19,426 nt of DNA, from assembly GCA_964370375.1 (NCBI GenBank), contig CAYJIX010000046.1:1-19426 (forward strand), read 5' to 3'. The position numbers and the translations under genes were made by a program. The notes beneath the pieces are model-generated. The model worked only from the letters and a program-made list of their open reading frames with translations. It did no database searches and was not told the DNA's origin. Shown here in pieces: positions 6,917-15,642 of this stretch (positions are counted from its first letter, which is position 1; every line of letters starts with the position of its first letter). Origin of the DNA: CAYJIX01 sp964370375 (GTDB lineage: Bacteria > Desulfobacterota > Desulfovibrionia > Desulfovibrionales > Desulfovibrionaceae).

Positions 6917-7474
6917 ATGGAAACGCCTCATACAAGTTCAATGCATGCCTTTGCTAAAAGCCTTGATCGATTTGGGTACTACCTCAATCGTTGGACAGAA
7001 TACGCCTGCGCGCTTCTAGCCGGAGCCATGCTTTTGACTGTGGGATTTGGAGTGGTAGAGCGGTACATCCTAAATCTTGGCCATACTTGGCCGGAAGAAT
7101 TGGCTAGATATATCATGATTTGGATGGCCCTTATGGCTGTGCCTGTATGCGCGTATCGTCGTGAACATATTGGCCTTGACCTTATTTTTTCACGGCTCCC
7201 CGATTGGCTGCGCCCTAAATTACGTTTTGTATTGGATTTGATCGGCATGGGCTTTTTTCTACTCCTGCTTATCTATGGCGTAGGCATGACACAAGCAGGC
7301 GGATCCCAATATGCCACCATTTTTGGCATCACCATGATGATACCCTTTCTTTCTGTTCCTGTTACAAGTGCGCTGACTGTTTTTCAAATTTTGGTCACAA
7401 TGCTGCGCGAATATTATGGCGTGACCCCCATGTTTATGCAACGTGAAGAAGGAGATGCCATATGCTCTCAGTAG
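6917..7474 (+). CDS. dctQ: TRAP transporter small permease subunit (DctQ family)
   Basis: Role (known): the four-helix subunit of tripartite ATP-independent periplasmic transporters; it pairs with DctM in the inner membrane and is needed for ion-driven uptake. Seen: 185 residues with four membrane segments (near residues 27-48, 60-81, 98-122 and 134-158) and the DctQ hallmark in the second, TWPEELARYIMIWMALM followed by YRREHIGLDLI. Start: the frame extends to TTG 6791, but ATG 6917 has GAGGAAGGA just upstream and gives the family length. It overlaps dctM by 13 bases, which implies translational coupling. The substrate cannot be read from this subunit. Confidence 0.9.
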   Translation: METPHTSSMHAFAKSLDRFGYYLNRWTEYACALLAGAMLLTVGFGVVERYILNLGHTWPEELARYIMIWMALMAVPVCAYRREHIGLDLIFSRLPDWLRPKLRFVLDLIGMGFFLLLLIYGVGMTQAGGSQYATIFGITMMIPFLSVPVTSALTVFQILVTMLREYYGVTPMFMQREEGDAICSQ

Positions 7475-8742
7475 CCTTGCTGTTTTTTTTCTTCATCCTG
7501 ATTGGTATGCCCATTGGCTTTGTTTTGGGGATTGCCGGGGTTGTTGGATTATACCAAGTGGCAGACGGTGGCATGTTTTTAACCATGGCACCCAAGCGTT
7601 ATTTTGAAGGGCTTGACCTTTTTTCGTTCATGGCCATGCCGTTTTTTATCCTAGCTGGCGAAATCATGAACAATATCGGCATGACCCAACGCCTTATCGG
7701 TTTTGCCGATTCCTTGGTTGGCGGCCTGCGCGGCGGCCTTGCCCATTCAAACATGGTGGCTTCTGTATTGTTTGCCGGCATGACCGGCGCTGCTGTGTCT
7801 GATTCTGCCGCCTTTGGCAACACCTTGGTGCCTGCCATGGTTAAGGAAGGGTATTCTCGTCCCTTTGCCTGTGCGGTAACAGCTGCTGGTTCCATCATTG
7901 GGCCCACCATTCCGCCCTCAAACCTCATGGTTATCTATGGTTCCTTGGCCGGGGTATCTATTGCAGGCATGTTTGCGGCAGGTATTTTGCCCGGGCTCCT
8001 TATTTGCGGTTCCTGCATGCTTTTTATTGGGCTTTTTGGCAAACGCCTCAATTTACCCAAAGCGCAACACGGCTTTCACTTCAGCCTTGTTGTTCAGCGC
8101 ACCAAAGAAGCTATTTTTGCCATCATGATGCCGGGGATCATCCTTGGCGGCATTTTGCTTGGCATAGTAACGCCTACTGAAGCTGCAGCCTTGGCGGTGT
8201 TTTACGCGCTTCTTGTGGGGCTTTGCCAGCGCAGGATCACCTGGCCCATGTTTGTGCACATGCTTATTCGCACCACGCGGATCACAGGTGTGGTGTTTTT
8301 GATCATCGCCTCAGCTTCCATTTTGAGCTGGTGGATGACCTTTATGCAAATTCCTGAGCTTATTGCTGAAATCATGTTGTCCATTTCGCAGACACCATGG
8401 GTTGTGAAAATGCTCATCCTGTTTTTATTGCTTATGATCGGCATGTTCATGGACATTAACGCCGCGCTGATTATTTTAACACCGGTTCTTGCCGCACTTA
8501 CAACTGCCATTGGCATGCATCCCATCCATGCCGGTATTGTGATTGTGCTTTGCCTTAACATTTCGCTCATGACACCACCTGTGGGCGCGTGTTTGTTTGT
8601 GCTTTCCTCGGTAACAGGAGAAACCTTGGAAAACATTGCAAAAGCCTTATGGCCTTTTATTCTTATCGAAGTTGGCGTGCTGCTCCTTATTACCTACAGC
8701 GATGACCTTACTATGTTTTTCCCCAGGCTACTGCTTGGATAA
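7462..8742 (+). CDS. dctM: TRAP transporter large permease subunit (DctM family)
   Basis: Role (known): the main channel subunit of TRAP transporters, coupling cation flow to import of organic acids delivered by the periplasmic binding protein. Seen: 426 residues, the usual length, hydrophobic throughout with about 12 membrane segments. Family motifs include LIGMPIGFVLG near the N-terminus, GAAVSDSAAFG, GSIIGPTIPPSNLMVIYG, FMDINAALIILTPV and LMTPPVGACLFV. Start: ATG 7462 with AAGGAG seven bases upstream, inside the end of dctQ. It is followed after 24 bases by dctP, giving the order Q-M-P within one operon. Confidence 0.94.
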   Translation: MLSVALLFFFFILIGMPIGFVLGIAGVVGLYQVADGGMFLTMAPKRYFEGLDLFSFMAMPFFILAGEIMNNIGMTQRLIGFADSLVGGLRGGLAHSNMVASVLFAGMTGAAVSDSAAFGNTLVPAMVKEGYSRPFACAVTAAGSIIGPTIPPSNLMVIYGSLAGVSIAGMFAAGILPGLLICGSCMLFIGLFGKRLNLPKAQHGFHFSLVVQRTKEAIFAIMMPGIILGGILLGIVTPTEAAALAVFYALLVGLCQRRITWPMFVHMLIRTTRITGVVFLIIASASILSWWMTFMQIPELIAEIMLSISQTPWVVKMLILFLLLMIGMFMDINAALIILTPVLAALTTAIGMHPIHAGIVIVLCLNISLMTPPVGACLFVLSSVTGETLENIAKALWPFILIEVGVLLLITYSDDLTMFFPRLLLG

Positions 8743-8766
8743 CCTTAATTGTTGCAGGAGTGTACT

Positions 8767-9804
8767 ATGAAAGTAAAAGCTCTAATTGCCTCACTGTTAA
8801 CTCTTACCTTTTTGGTAGGGGGAGTTGGCATGGCCGAGGCCGCCAAAACCTTAAAAATCCACCTCATCACCAAGGATGACCCGTATGACAATCCGGGTGG
8901 TGCAGCTGGTCGGGTGTTTAAAAACTTGGTGGAAAGCGGCACCAACGGTGCAGTGGAAGTGCAATTGTTCCCCAACTCACAGCTTGGTAAAGACGCAGAA
9001 GTTCTGCAACAAGTAAAAGCCGGCCTTGTGCAGGCAGGTATGTTCAGCATGGCAGGTATTGCCTCCATGTACCCGCCCATCGGCGTTATCGACGTACCCT
9101 TTGTGTTTCCTGACATTGCCGCCACTCACGAAGTGCTTGACGGCCCCTTTGGACAAAAACTGGCCAAAGACCTAGAAGCCAAAACCGGCCTTAAATGCCT
9201 TGGTTTTAGCGACTCAGGCGGCTTTTTCCAGATCACAAACTCCAAGCGCCCCATCAAGACCTTAGCTGACATGAAAGGCCTTAAAATCCGTGTCATGCCC
9301 CTTGAAACCCACAAAAAGCTTATCGAAGGCCTTGGCGCACAGCCAGCCTCCATTGCTTGGACTGAACTTTACACATCCTTGCAAACAGGTGTTGCTGACG
9401 GTCAGATCAACCCTGTGTCCATCGTAGCCTACTCCAACTTTGAAGAAGTACAAAAATACATCACCTTGGTGGACATGCTTTTTGCTCCGCACATTTTGGT
9501 TATGAACCAAAAATTCTGGGATTCTTTGACCCCAGCTGAGCAAGACGTGGTTTCTGCTGCTGCCAAATCAAGCTTTGTTGCTGCACGTGGCATTTCACGC
9601 ATCATCGAAGCTTCTGAAAACGGCTTGCCAAAGCTTGCCAAAAAAATGGCCGTCAACAGCTTAACACCCGAAGAGCGTGAAAAATTCCGTAAAGCTGCCC
9701 AGCCTGCCGTTCTTGCATATCTTGAAGAAAGCTACGGCCCTGAAGGCAAAGCGTTGCTTGACGAATTCCTTGCCGAAGTGGAAAAAGTTCGCGCAAAAAA
9801 ATAA
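8767..9804 (+). CDS. dctP: TRAP transporter substrate-binding protein (DctP family)
   Basis: Role (known): periplasmic receptor that binds a carboxylate ligand and delivers it to DctQM. Seen: 345 residues with a clear signal peptide (charged MKVK, hydrophobic core, cleavage likely after AEA at 25). The mature protein has the family pattern: LKIHLITKDDP, FPNSQLGKDAEVLQQVKAG, DVPFVFPD, and LADMKGLKIRVM with R175 at the position of the conserved ligand-carboxylate arginine, then WTELYTSLQTGVADGQINP. Start: the frame opens at TTG 8749, but ATG 8767 has GCAGGAG six bases upstream and begins the signal peptide. The carboxylate preference is a family inference; the exact ligand is unknown. A terminator follows directly. 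Confidence 0.93.
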   Translation: MKVKALIASLLTLTFLVGGVGMAEAAKTLKIHLITKDDPYDNPGGAAGRVFKNLVESGTNGAVEVQLFPNSQLGKDAEVLQQVKAGLVQAGMFSMAGIASMYPPIGVIDVPFVFPDIAATHEVLDGPFGQKLAKDLEAKTGLKCLGFSDSGGFFQITNSKRPIKTLADMKGLKIRVMPLETHKKLIEGLGAQPASIAWTELYTSLQTGVADGQINPVSIVAYSNFEEVQKYITLVDMLFAPHILVMNQKFWDSLTPAEQDVVSAAAKSSFVAARGISRIIEASENGLPKLAKKMAVNSLTPEEREKFRKAAQPAVLAYLEESYGPEGKALLDEFLAEVEKVRAKK

Positions 9805-9817
9805 CAACACAAGATCG

Positions 9818-9868
9818 TTTCAGAACAACCCTTTAAAGGGATAATTCCAAACGTTCTGAAAGGTTTTT
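9818..9868 (+). terminator. Intrinsic terminator of the TRAP operon
   Basis: TTTCAGAAC (9818-9826) and GTTCTGAAA (9853-9861) form a 9-bp stem enclosing an inner palindrome (CCCTTTAAAGGG). It is followed by GG and five T residues (9864-9868), 14 bases after the dctP stop. Confidence 0.75.
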
Positions 9869-10164
9869 GACAAGGAGCCGTGCTCTGGAATCGCTCCAGT
9901 AGGCATGGCTCCTTTAGCTTTGCTGACCGTCAAACAAAACAAAAACACTCTTAACATCCTTGCTTTTTTATTTTTTTTTAGAAAGCCCTTACGCAGGACA
10001 AGGCTTTCTAAAGAGCAAACAGCAGAATATTTGAACAACTGTGTATAAAAGCTTGCTTTGGTGAACCTAACAGGATAGTTTTTACAGCGGCAGGTGTAAG
10101 AACAATATGCCAAGGCCGCGCTTTGGTTGTACGCTTTTTGTATAAACCAACACAGCCTTATGGC

Positions 10165-10193
10165 TTCATTTGATGATGTTTAAAAAGTATACT
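10165..10193 (+). promoter_or_regulatory. Candidate promoter for the polyprenyl synthase-purL-prmC operon
   Basis: TTCATT (10165-10170), 17 bases, TATACT (10188-10193): a good -10 and a weak -35 at ideal spacing, about 150 bases upstream of the first gene. It is motif-based only. Confidence 0.38.
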
Positions 10194-10350
10194 GCAAAAA
10201 AAATTGAAATTTTACCTCAAAACATAGTTCAAGCCCATTGATTGAGCAAGCACCGCCACAAAGGTACACGACCAATGTAAAGCCAAAAAAACCTAGTAAG
10301 CTGACCTGTACCCTTTTATCTTTCCTTTTGCCTTGGTGGAATATCGTAGC

Positions 10351-11307
10351 ATGTTAATGAAAGCATCCTTACGCAAGCATATAGAACACGCCATTGACGA
10401 AGCCTGTGCCGAGCTTCCTCCTTTGATGGTTCCTGTGGCAAGTCACATCATGCAAGCAGGAGGAAAAAGAGTTCGTGGGCTTCTTACTGTACTTATGGCT
10501 CAATATTTTGGCTGTACCGATAAAAAAATGTTTCAATTGGCAGCGGCTGTGGAATTGGCGCATGCGGCAACGCTTTTACATGACGATGTACTTGATCAGG
10601 CAGAAACACGGCGCAATAAGCCGGCAGCTTACCGCACCTTTGGCACAGATCGCGTTATTTTATCAGGTGATGCCCTTTTAGCTTTGGCCAGTAAAATTGT
10701 AGCAGAGCTTGACCAGCCCAAACTTGTTCGCGCCTTTGCCGAGGGCCTTTTGTGGACAGTGAACGGCGAAATTGAAGAAATCACACACCAAGGCTCCTTA
10801 ACGCCTATGGATGTATATTTGCGTATTATTGAAGGTAAAACCGCATGGATGATACGCATGGCCTGTGAGCTTGGGGCAATTTATAGTGATGCCCCTGAAA
10901 GAGCTGTGCAAGATGCCGTGGCTTATGGACACAATATTGGCATGGCGTTTCAAATTGTAGACGACGCCCTAGATTTTGCGCCAAATACCGGCAAGCCCAT
11001 GGGAGGTGATCTGCGTGAAGGCAAATACACCCTTCCCTTACAAGCTTATGTTCAATCGCTCAGCGCAGACGAACAGGCCCTTTTTGCACAACGTTTTCAA
11101 GATCACAATTTTAGCCAAAACGAACTTGAACAGGTGATTTGTGCCGTGCGTGAACACGGTTTTGATACAAAGGCCATCACCTTTGCCCAAACCTATATTC
11201 AGCATGCCCATGAAGCCCTTTTGCGCCTTCGCAATCAAGGGATACGACCCGATATTTTTTCAGTGTTGGAGGAAGTTCTCCACGCTGTTCACAACCGTCA
11301 ACATTAG
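10351..11307 (+). CDS. Long-chain all-trans polyprenyl diphosphate synthase
   Basis: Role (known for family): condenses isopentenyl diphosphate units onto an allylic primer; long-chain members make the side chain of respiratory quinones, here probably menaquinone. Seen: 318 residues with both Asp-rich motifs, DDVLD (78-82) followed by QAETRR and DDALD (204-208), the substrate stretch GGKRVRG near the N-terminus, and GDLREGKYTLP after the second motif. Small residues (HAAT) precede the first DDxxD where short-chain enzymes have aromatic blockers, so a long-chain product of IspB/heptaprenyl type is more likely than farnesyl diphosphate; exact length is not readable. Start: the frame opens at TTG 10333; ATG 10351 has GGTGGA about 10 bases upstream (ATG 10357 also possible). 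It lies 19 bases before purL, so they form an operon. Confidence 0.9.
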   Translation: MLMKASLRKHIEHAIDEACAELPPLMVPVASHIMQAGGKRVRGLLTVLMAQYFGCTDKKMFQLAAAVELAHAATLLHDDVLDQAETRRNKPAAYRTFGTDRVILSGDALLALASKIVAELDQPKLVRAFAEGLLWTVNGEIEEITHQGSLTPMDVYLRIIEGKTAWMIRMACELGAIYSDAPERAVQDAVAYGHNIGMAFQIVDDALDFAPNTGKPMGGDLREGKYTLPLQAYVQSLSADEQALFAQRFQDHNFSQNELEQVICAVREHGFDTKAITFAQTYIQHAHEALLRLRNQGIRPDIFSVLEEVLHAVHNRQH

Positions 11308-11326
11308 GTGATGCCGGAGATTCTCT

Positions 11327-14305
11327 ATGCTAATCCGTATTGAAGTTGCAACCTACCCACATATGGATGATACTGTCGGCCGCAAAGTGGCCCGTTCGAT
11401 TCATGAAGCATTAGGTATTGCTGTGCAAGATGTGCGCACGGTAAAAGTGTTTACCCTTGAAGGGTTTAGCCAAAAGGATGCGCAAACACTTCTTGATACA
11501 ACAGCCTTGCACGACCCTGTACTGCATGTGGCCTCTTTAGCCCAACTGCCAAGCCAAGCAGATTGGATCATTGAAGTGGGCTTTAAACCGGGGGTTACTG
11601 ACAATGAAGGGCGCACTGCACGCGACACCGCAGCGTTAGTGTTGCATGCTACCGACCGTGATGCGTATAAGGTTTACACATCTACACAGTACCACCTGAC
11701 AGGAGCACTTGCCAAAGCTGATGTTGAGCGCATTGTCAACGAACTTTTGGCCAACGAGCTTATCCAGCGCACGGTTATCAAAAGCCAAACAGAATTTGCC
11801 GCTAGCCCCTTTGAAGCGCGCGCCGCCAAGGTGACAGGCGCGGTCAGTGACCATGTGGCTATCATCCCCTTATCAAGCATGAGCGATGCTGAGCTTGTGG
11901 CGTTTAGCCAAGCGAACACCTTGGCTTTAAGCCTTACAGAAATGAACATCATCAAGGCCCATTTTACCAATCCTGAGGTGGTAAAGGCACGCAAAAGCAT
12001 GAACCTGCCAGGCGATCCCACCGATGCAGAAATGGAAATGCTGGCGCAAACATGGTCAGAACACTGCAAGCATAAAATTTTTGCCAGCAAAATCACCTAC
12101 CATGACAGTGAGGCCGGCACCACAGAAGTTATCAATAGTGTGTATAAAACCACTATTCAAAACATCACAAAAAAGATTCGTACAGCACTTGGTGATAAGG
12201 ATTTTTGCCGTTCTGTATTTAAAGACAATGCCGGAGTTGTGGCCTTTAACGAAACCCATGACGCCTGCATCAAGGTTGAAACCCACAACAGCCCTTCAGC
12301 TTTAGACCCTTACGGCGGCGCACTTACCGGCATTGTGGGCGTCAACCGCGACCCCATGGGAACAGGCCTTGGGGCAGAGCTTGTGTGCAATACCGATGTG
12401 TTTTGCTTTGCCTCGCCTTTTTATAACGACACCTTACCGCCGCGCCTTTTGCATCCGCGTCGCGTCATGGAAGGAGTACGCGAAGGCGTTGAGCATGGCG
12501 GCAATAAATCCGGCATACCCACGGTGAACGGCTCCATTGTGTTTGACGAACGCTTTTTAGGGAAGCCTCTTGTCTATTGCGGCACGGTGGGTATCATTCC
12601 GCGCAAAATCAATGGCCGTAACGGCTATGAAAAAAAGGCGTTGCCAGGCGATACTATTGTTATGGTTGGTGGGCGTATCGGTAAAGACGGCATCCATGGT
12701 GCCACCTTTTCATCCGAAGAATTGCACGAAAACTCCCCGGCAACCGCCGTACAGATTGGCGATCCCATCACGCAGCGCAAAATGTATGATTTTATCATGA
12801 AGGCCCGTGATGCAGGCTTGTACAACGCCATTACAGACAACGGCGCAGGTGGTCTATCCTCTTCTGTGGGAGAAATGGCCGAAGATACAGGCGGTTGCCG
12901 CTTTGATGTGTCCAAAGCCCCATTAAAATACGACGGGCTGCATCCTTGGGAAATCGTCCTTTCTGAAGCGCAAGAACGCATGACCTTGGCGGTGCCTGCC
13001 GACAAATTGCAACCCCTCCTTGATTTGGCAAAGCACATGGATGTGGAAGCAACTCCGCTTGGGGAATTTACCTCATCCGGCTATATACACATTACGTGTG
13101 GCGAAAAGCCTGTGACCTGGCTTTCCATGGACTTTTTGCACAACGGCCTTGCACAAATGGAATTGTCTGCCGTGTGGAAAAAACCCACGCCAAACACGCC
13201 TGACACGCCACTTGATACGGTGGATGTATCGCAAGAAGAACTTTTGCAACGGATGCTGGGACGCCTTAACATCTGTTCCAAAGAATATCTTATCAGACAA
13301 TACGACCACGAAGTGCGCGGCGGCAGCGTTGTAAAACCTTTAACAGGCGTCAAGCAGGACGGCCCGTCAGATGCCGGTGTCATCCGCCCCTTGCTTGATT
13401 CTGAAGCAGGACTTGTCATAAGCCACGGCATTTGCCCTAAATTTAGCGAATATGACACCTACCTGATGACAGCCAATGCCGTTGACGAAGCCTTGCGCAA
13501 TGCTGTGGCTGTTGGCGCAGACCCTGACCGTTCGGCCGGTGTCGACAATTTTTGCTGGTGTGACCCTATCCTTTCGGAAAAAAATCCGGATGGAGAATAC
13601 AAACTGGCCCAGCTTGTGCGCTCATGCAAGGCGCTTGCTGATTATTGTATGGATTTTGGTGTGCCCTGTGTATCTGGTAAAGATTCCATGAAAAACGATT
13701 ATACCGGCGGCGGAGTCAAAATTTCCATCCCTCCAACTTTGCTTTTTTCGGTACTTAGCGTCATGGACGATGTAAATATGGCTGTGACCAGCGATGTAAA
13801 AGCAGAAGGAGACGCTATTTATATTGTTGGCAACACAGCAAGGGAGCTTGGCGGTTCAGAATTGGCCTCTGAGCTTGGCCTAAACTTCCACACAGCACCT
13901 GCGGTTGACAGCAAAACAGCCCTTGCTGCCTATCGCGCTGTGCATAAGGCCATGCTTGACCGCTTGGTATCCGCCTGTCATGACCTGTCAGACGGAGGCC
14001 TTGCAGTAGCTGTTGCCGAAATGGCCATTGGCGGACGCCTTGGCGCCAAAATTGACCTTAATAATTTGCCAGTAACCGAAGCGTTGAGCCCTGTTGAATG
14101 TTTATACAGCGAATCGGCTTCACGCTTATTGCTTACCGTGGCACCTGAACATAAGGCTGCCTTTGAAAAGCTTGTACCCCAAGCGGTATGCCTTGGCATT
14201 GTTACAAAAGAACCCATATTGCACGTAACAAACAACAACACCACTGTTTTGCAAGAATCCGTTGAAACCTTGGCAAAAGCGTTCAAGGCAACCCTTGATT
14301 GGTAA
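11327..14305 (+). CDS. purL: Phosphoribosylformylglycinamidine synthase, PurS-PurL fusion without glutaminase
   Basis: Role (known): ATP-dependent conversion of FGAR to FGAM, step 4 of purine synthesis. Seen: 992 residues. Residues about 1-160 are two tandem PurS-like units (the second begins DWIIEVGFKPGVTDNEG and ends NELLANELI), followed by a linker and the FGAM synthetase core with MNLPGDPTDAEMEMLAQTWS, then EHCKHK, ETHNSPSALDPYGGALTG, DNGAGGLSSSVGEMAEDTGG, VSGKDSMKNDY and CHDLSDGGLAVAVAEMAIGG. Large PurL proteins of about 1,290 residues carry a C-terminal glutamine amidotransferase domain; this one stops before it, so ammonia must come from a separate PurQ encoded elsewhere. Start: ATG 11327 with GGAGA six bases upstream. 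The stop overlaps the next start (TAATG). Confidence 0.93.
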   Translation: MLIRIEVATYPHMDDTVGRKVARSIHEALGIAVQDVRTVKVFTLEGFSQKDAQTLLDTTALHDPVLHVASLAQLPSQADWIIEVGFKPGVTDNEGRTARDTAALVLHATDRDAYKVYTSTQYHLTGALAKADVERIVNELLANELIQRTVIKSQTEFAASPFEARAAKVTGAVSDHVAIIPLSSMSDAELVAFSQANTLALSLTEMNIIKAHFTNPEVVKARKSMNLPGDPTDAEMEMLAQTWSEHCKHKIFASKITYHDSEAGTTEVINSVYKTTIQNITKKIRTALGDKDFCRSVFKDNAGVVAFNETHDACIKVETHNSPSALDPYGGALTGIVGVNRDPMGTGLGAELVCNTDVFCFASPFYNDTLPPRLLHPRRVMEGVREGVEHGGNKSGIPTVNGSIVFDERFLGKPLVYCGTVGIIPRKINGRNGYEKKALPGDTIVMVGGRIGKDGIHGATFSSEELHENSPATAVQIGDPITQRKMYDFIMKARDAGLYNAITDNGAGGLSSSVGEMAEDTGGCRFDVSKAPLKYDGLHPWEIVLSEAQERMTLAVPADKLQPLLDLAKHMDVEATPLGEFTSSGYIHITCGEKPVTWLSMDFLHNGLAQMELSAVWKKPTPNTPDTPLDTVDVSQEELLQRMLGRLNICSKEYLIRQYDHEVRGGSVVKPLTGVKQDGPSDAGVIRPLLDSEAGLVISHGICPKFSEYDTYLMTANAVDEALRNAVAVGADPDRSAGVDNFCWCDPILSEKNPDGEYKLAQLVRSCKALADYCMDFGVPCVSGKDSMKNDYTGGGVKISIPPTLLFSVLSVMDDVNMAVTSDVKAEGDAIYIVGNTARELGGSELASELGLNFHTAPAVDSKTALAAYRAVHKAMLDRLVSACHDLSDGGLAVAVAEMAIGGRLGAKIDLNNLPVTEALSPVECLYSESASRLLLTVAPEHKAAFEKLVPQAVCLGIVTKEPILHVTNNNTTVLQESVETLAKAFKATLDW

Positions 14306-14724
14306 TGCGGATGGTTGGATCCGGACACCGTACCTTGCTTTTAAGTGCGGTATTCTTGTTTGTCATTGTTGACCACCTGCTGTGGAGTATAACCCACCTT
14401 ACACTTTATGTGAGCAGCTTGTGGCAAGGTTTGCGCTTTGTATGGTATTGCATGATTGTGATCTTGGCCCTTCTGTGGCGTGTAAAACGCTACAAAGGGC
14501 CTTGGTTTCGTGTGGCCCTTCGCGGAATTTCCTGCTACGCGCTCCTTTTTGGATGCGTGGTTGCTATGGCTATCTATTATGCTTTACCCTCACCCCAAAG
14601 CCTGACAGCGCCTGAAAACATCTGGCATTTTTGGCAAACAATCCCTGCTGCACGGGCATATTTGTATCCATTGGCCTGTGTGCTGTATCTGTGCATTGTA
14701 GCCCGTCTCCTACCGCGAGTTTAA
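14305..14724 (+). CDS. Small membrane protein of unknown function
   Basis: Seen: 139 residues with four likely membrane segments (near residues 8-27, 40-60, 75-95 and 115-135), short basic loops (WRVKRYKG) and no signal peptide. No motif that I recognise. Start: ATG 14305 shares one base with the purL stop (TAATG); the frame also contains an upstream TTG at 14299. It ends one base before the prmC start, so it is locked between purL and prmC and almost certainly translated by coupling. Composition resembles its neighbours. It may be a lineage-specific inner-membrane protein; its position among housekeeping genes gives no functional clue beyond co-expression. Confidence 0.8.
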   Translation: MRMVGSGHRTLLLSAVFLFVIVDHLLWSITHLTLYVSSLWQGLRFVWYCMIVILALLWRVKRYKGPWFRVALRGISCYALLFGCVVAMAIYYALPSPQSLTAPENIWHFWQTIPAARAYLYPLACVLYLCIVARLLPRV

Positions 14725-14725
14725 T

Positions 14726-15598
14726 ATGAAAGGTTCTGCCATCACTTTGGGAGCTTGGCTTTACCAAGCCACAAACTTGCTTGCCCAAAAAGGCGTTGAC
14801 GCGCCGCGTTTGTCTGCTGAACTTCTTTTAGGGCATGTGCTTGGCGTGTCCCGACTTGAGCTTATAGTTTATCCTGAACGCATGATTCCCCCAAAAAGCA
14901 TGGAGCAGCTTACCGCGTTGCTCCATCGCCGTGCTAAACACGAGCCCATGGCCTATCTTACAGGAATACGCGAATTTTATGGACGCTCTTTTACCGTCAC
15001 GCCTGATACCTTAATCCCTCGCCCCGAAACAGAACACCTTGTTGACTTGGCGCTGGAATGTACGGCAAACAAACCCCTTGTCTTTGCAGATTTTGGCACA
15101 GGGAGCGGAAGTATTGCCATTACGCTGTGCCTTGAGCGGCCCTTGTGGCATGGCATTGCCCTAGATCGTTCTATAAAAGCGCTTGCTGTGGCAAAAAACA
15201 ATGCACACGACCTTGGCGTTGCAGATAGGCTTTTTTTTGTACAGGCTGATTTTTGCCAAGCCGCACTACAAAGCTGTGACCTTATTGTCAGCAATCCCCC
15301 CTATATTCCGCAAGGTGAATGGGCAGAGCTGCAAATGGGCGTGCGCGATTTTGAACCTAGCCTTGCCTTAACCCCGGGACCATCAGGGTTAGAACATATC
15401 CGTATGATCATTCGTCAAGCGCAAAACAGTTTACGTGTAGGAGGTTGGCTGCTTCTTGAGCATGCCCATGACCAAGGGGATGGAGTCCAAGCGTTGCTAA
15501 AAAACAACACATGGCATAACATATCCACTTTTAAGGATTTTTCAGGACACGACCGTGTTACTAAAGCACAAAAAACCGATTTTGTGCCCACACTGTGA
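14726..15598 (+). CDS. prmC: Peptide chain release factor N5-glutamine methyltransferase
   Basis: Role (known): SAM-dependent methylation of the glutamine in the GGQ motif of release factors RF1 and RF2, improving termination. Seen: 290 residues with an N-terminal helical domain (SAELLLGHVLGVSRLELI), the linker YLTGIREFYGRSFTVTPDTL, IPRPETEHLV, the SAM loop ADFGTGSGSIA (D122-G128) and the catalytic NPPY at 190-193, which distinguishes PrmC from other Rossmann methyltransferases. Start: ATG 14726, one base after the preceding stop, with only a weak GAG upstream; coupling to the upstream gene is likely. It is the last gene of the operon; its stop lies within the left arm of a 9-bp hairpin. Confidence 0.93.
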   Translation: MKGSAITLGAWLYQATNLLAQKGVDAPRLSAELLLGHVLGVSRLELIVYPERMIPPKSMEQLTALLHRRAKHEPMAYLTGIREFYGRSFTVTPDTLIPRPETEHLVDLALECTANKPLVFADFGTGSGSIAITLCLERPLWHGIALDRSIKALAVAKNNAHDLGVADRLFFVQADFCQAALQSCDLIVSNPPYIPQGEWAELQMGVRDFEPSLALTPGPSGLEHIRMIIRQAQNSLRVGGWLLLEHAHDQGDGVQALLKNNTWHNISTFKDFSGHDRVTKAQKTDFVPTL

Positions 15599-15616
15599 CA
15601 TGAAAGACACAGTGTG
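15589..15616 (+). terminator. Hairpin at the end of prmC
   Basis: CACACTGTG (15589-15597) and CACAGTGTG (15608-15616) form a perfect 9-bp stem with a 10-base loop; the prmC stop codon lies in the left arm. The plus strand continues with A residues, not T, so it may stabilise the mRNA 3' end rather than act as a strict intrinsic terminator. Its right arm overlaps the lpxC -35 box. Confidence 0.45.
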
Positions 15617-15642
15617 ACAAAAAACAACAACCACAATATTAT
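15614..15642 (+). promoter_or_regulatory. Sigma-70-type promoter for lpxC
   Basis: GTGACA (15614-15619), exactly 17 bases, TATTAT (15637-15642): each box matches the consensus at 5 of 6 positions. Predicted start is near 15649, giving a leader of about 68 bases. A perfect 14-bp palindrome (TTTAACATGTTAAA, 15651-15664) lies directly at the predicted start and is a natural candidate operator. This is the best sigma-70-like promoter in the window. Confidence 0.6.

Larger units (their letters stand above)
9805..10350. other. Hairpin-rich intergenic region
   Basis: About 545 bases with no credible coding frame. After the dctP terminator there are three further strong structures. First, a long imperfect stem (AAGGAGCC arm 9872-9879, GGCTCCTT arm 9907-9914, with continued pairing and a CTGGA/TCCAG tip). 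Second, an 11-bp stem (TTTAGAAAGCC 9977-9987 with GGCTTTCTAAA 10002-10012) preceded by nine T residues. Third, CCAAGGC/GCTTTGG (10112-10118 with 10122-10128), with TTTTT about nine bases on. None is a clean terminator. The right part probably holds the promoter of the polyprenyl synthase operon. Confidence 0.5.

Noticed and set aside
9820..10113. 97-residue minus-strand open frame in the hairpin-rich spacer
   Set aside because: It spans the dctP terminator and other stems, and has no domain-like pattern; the composition looks random.
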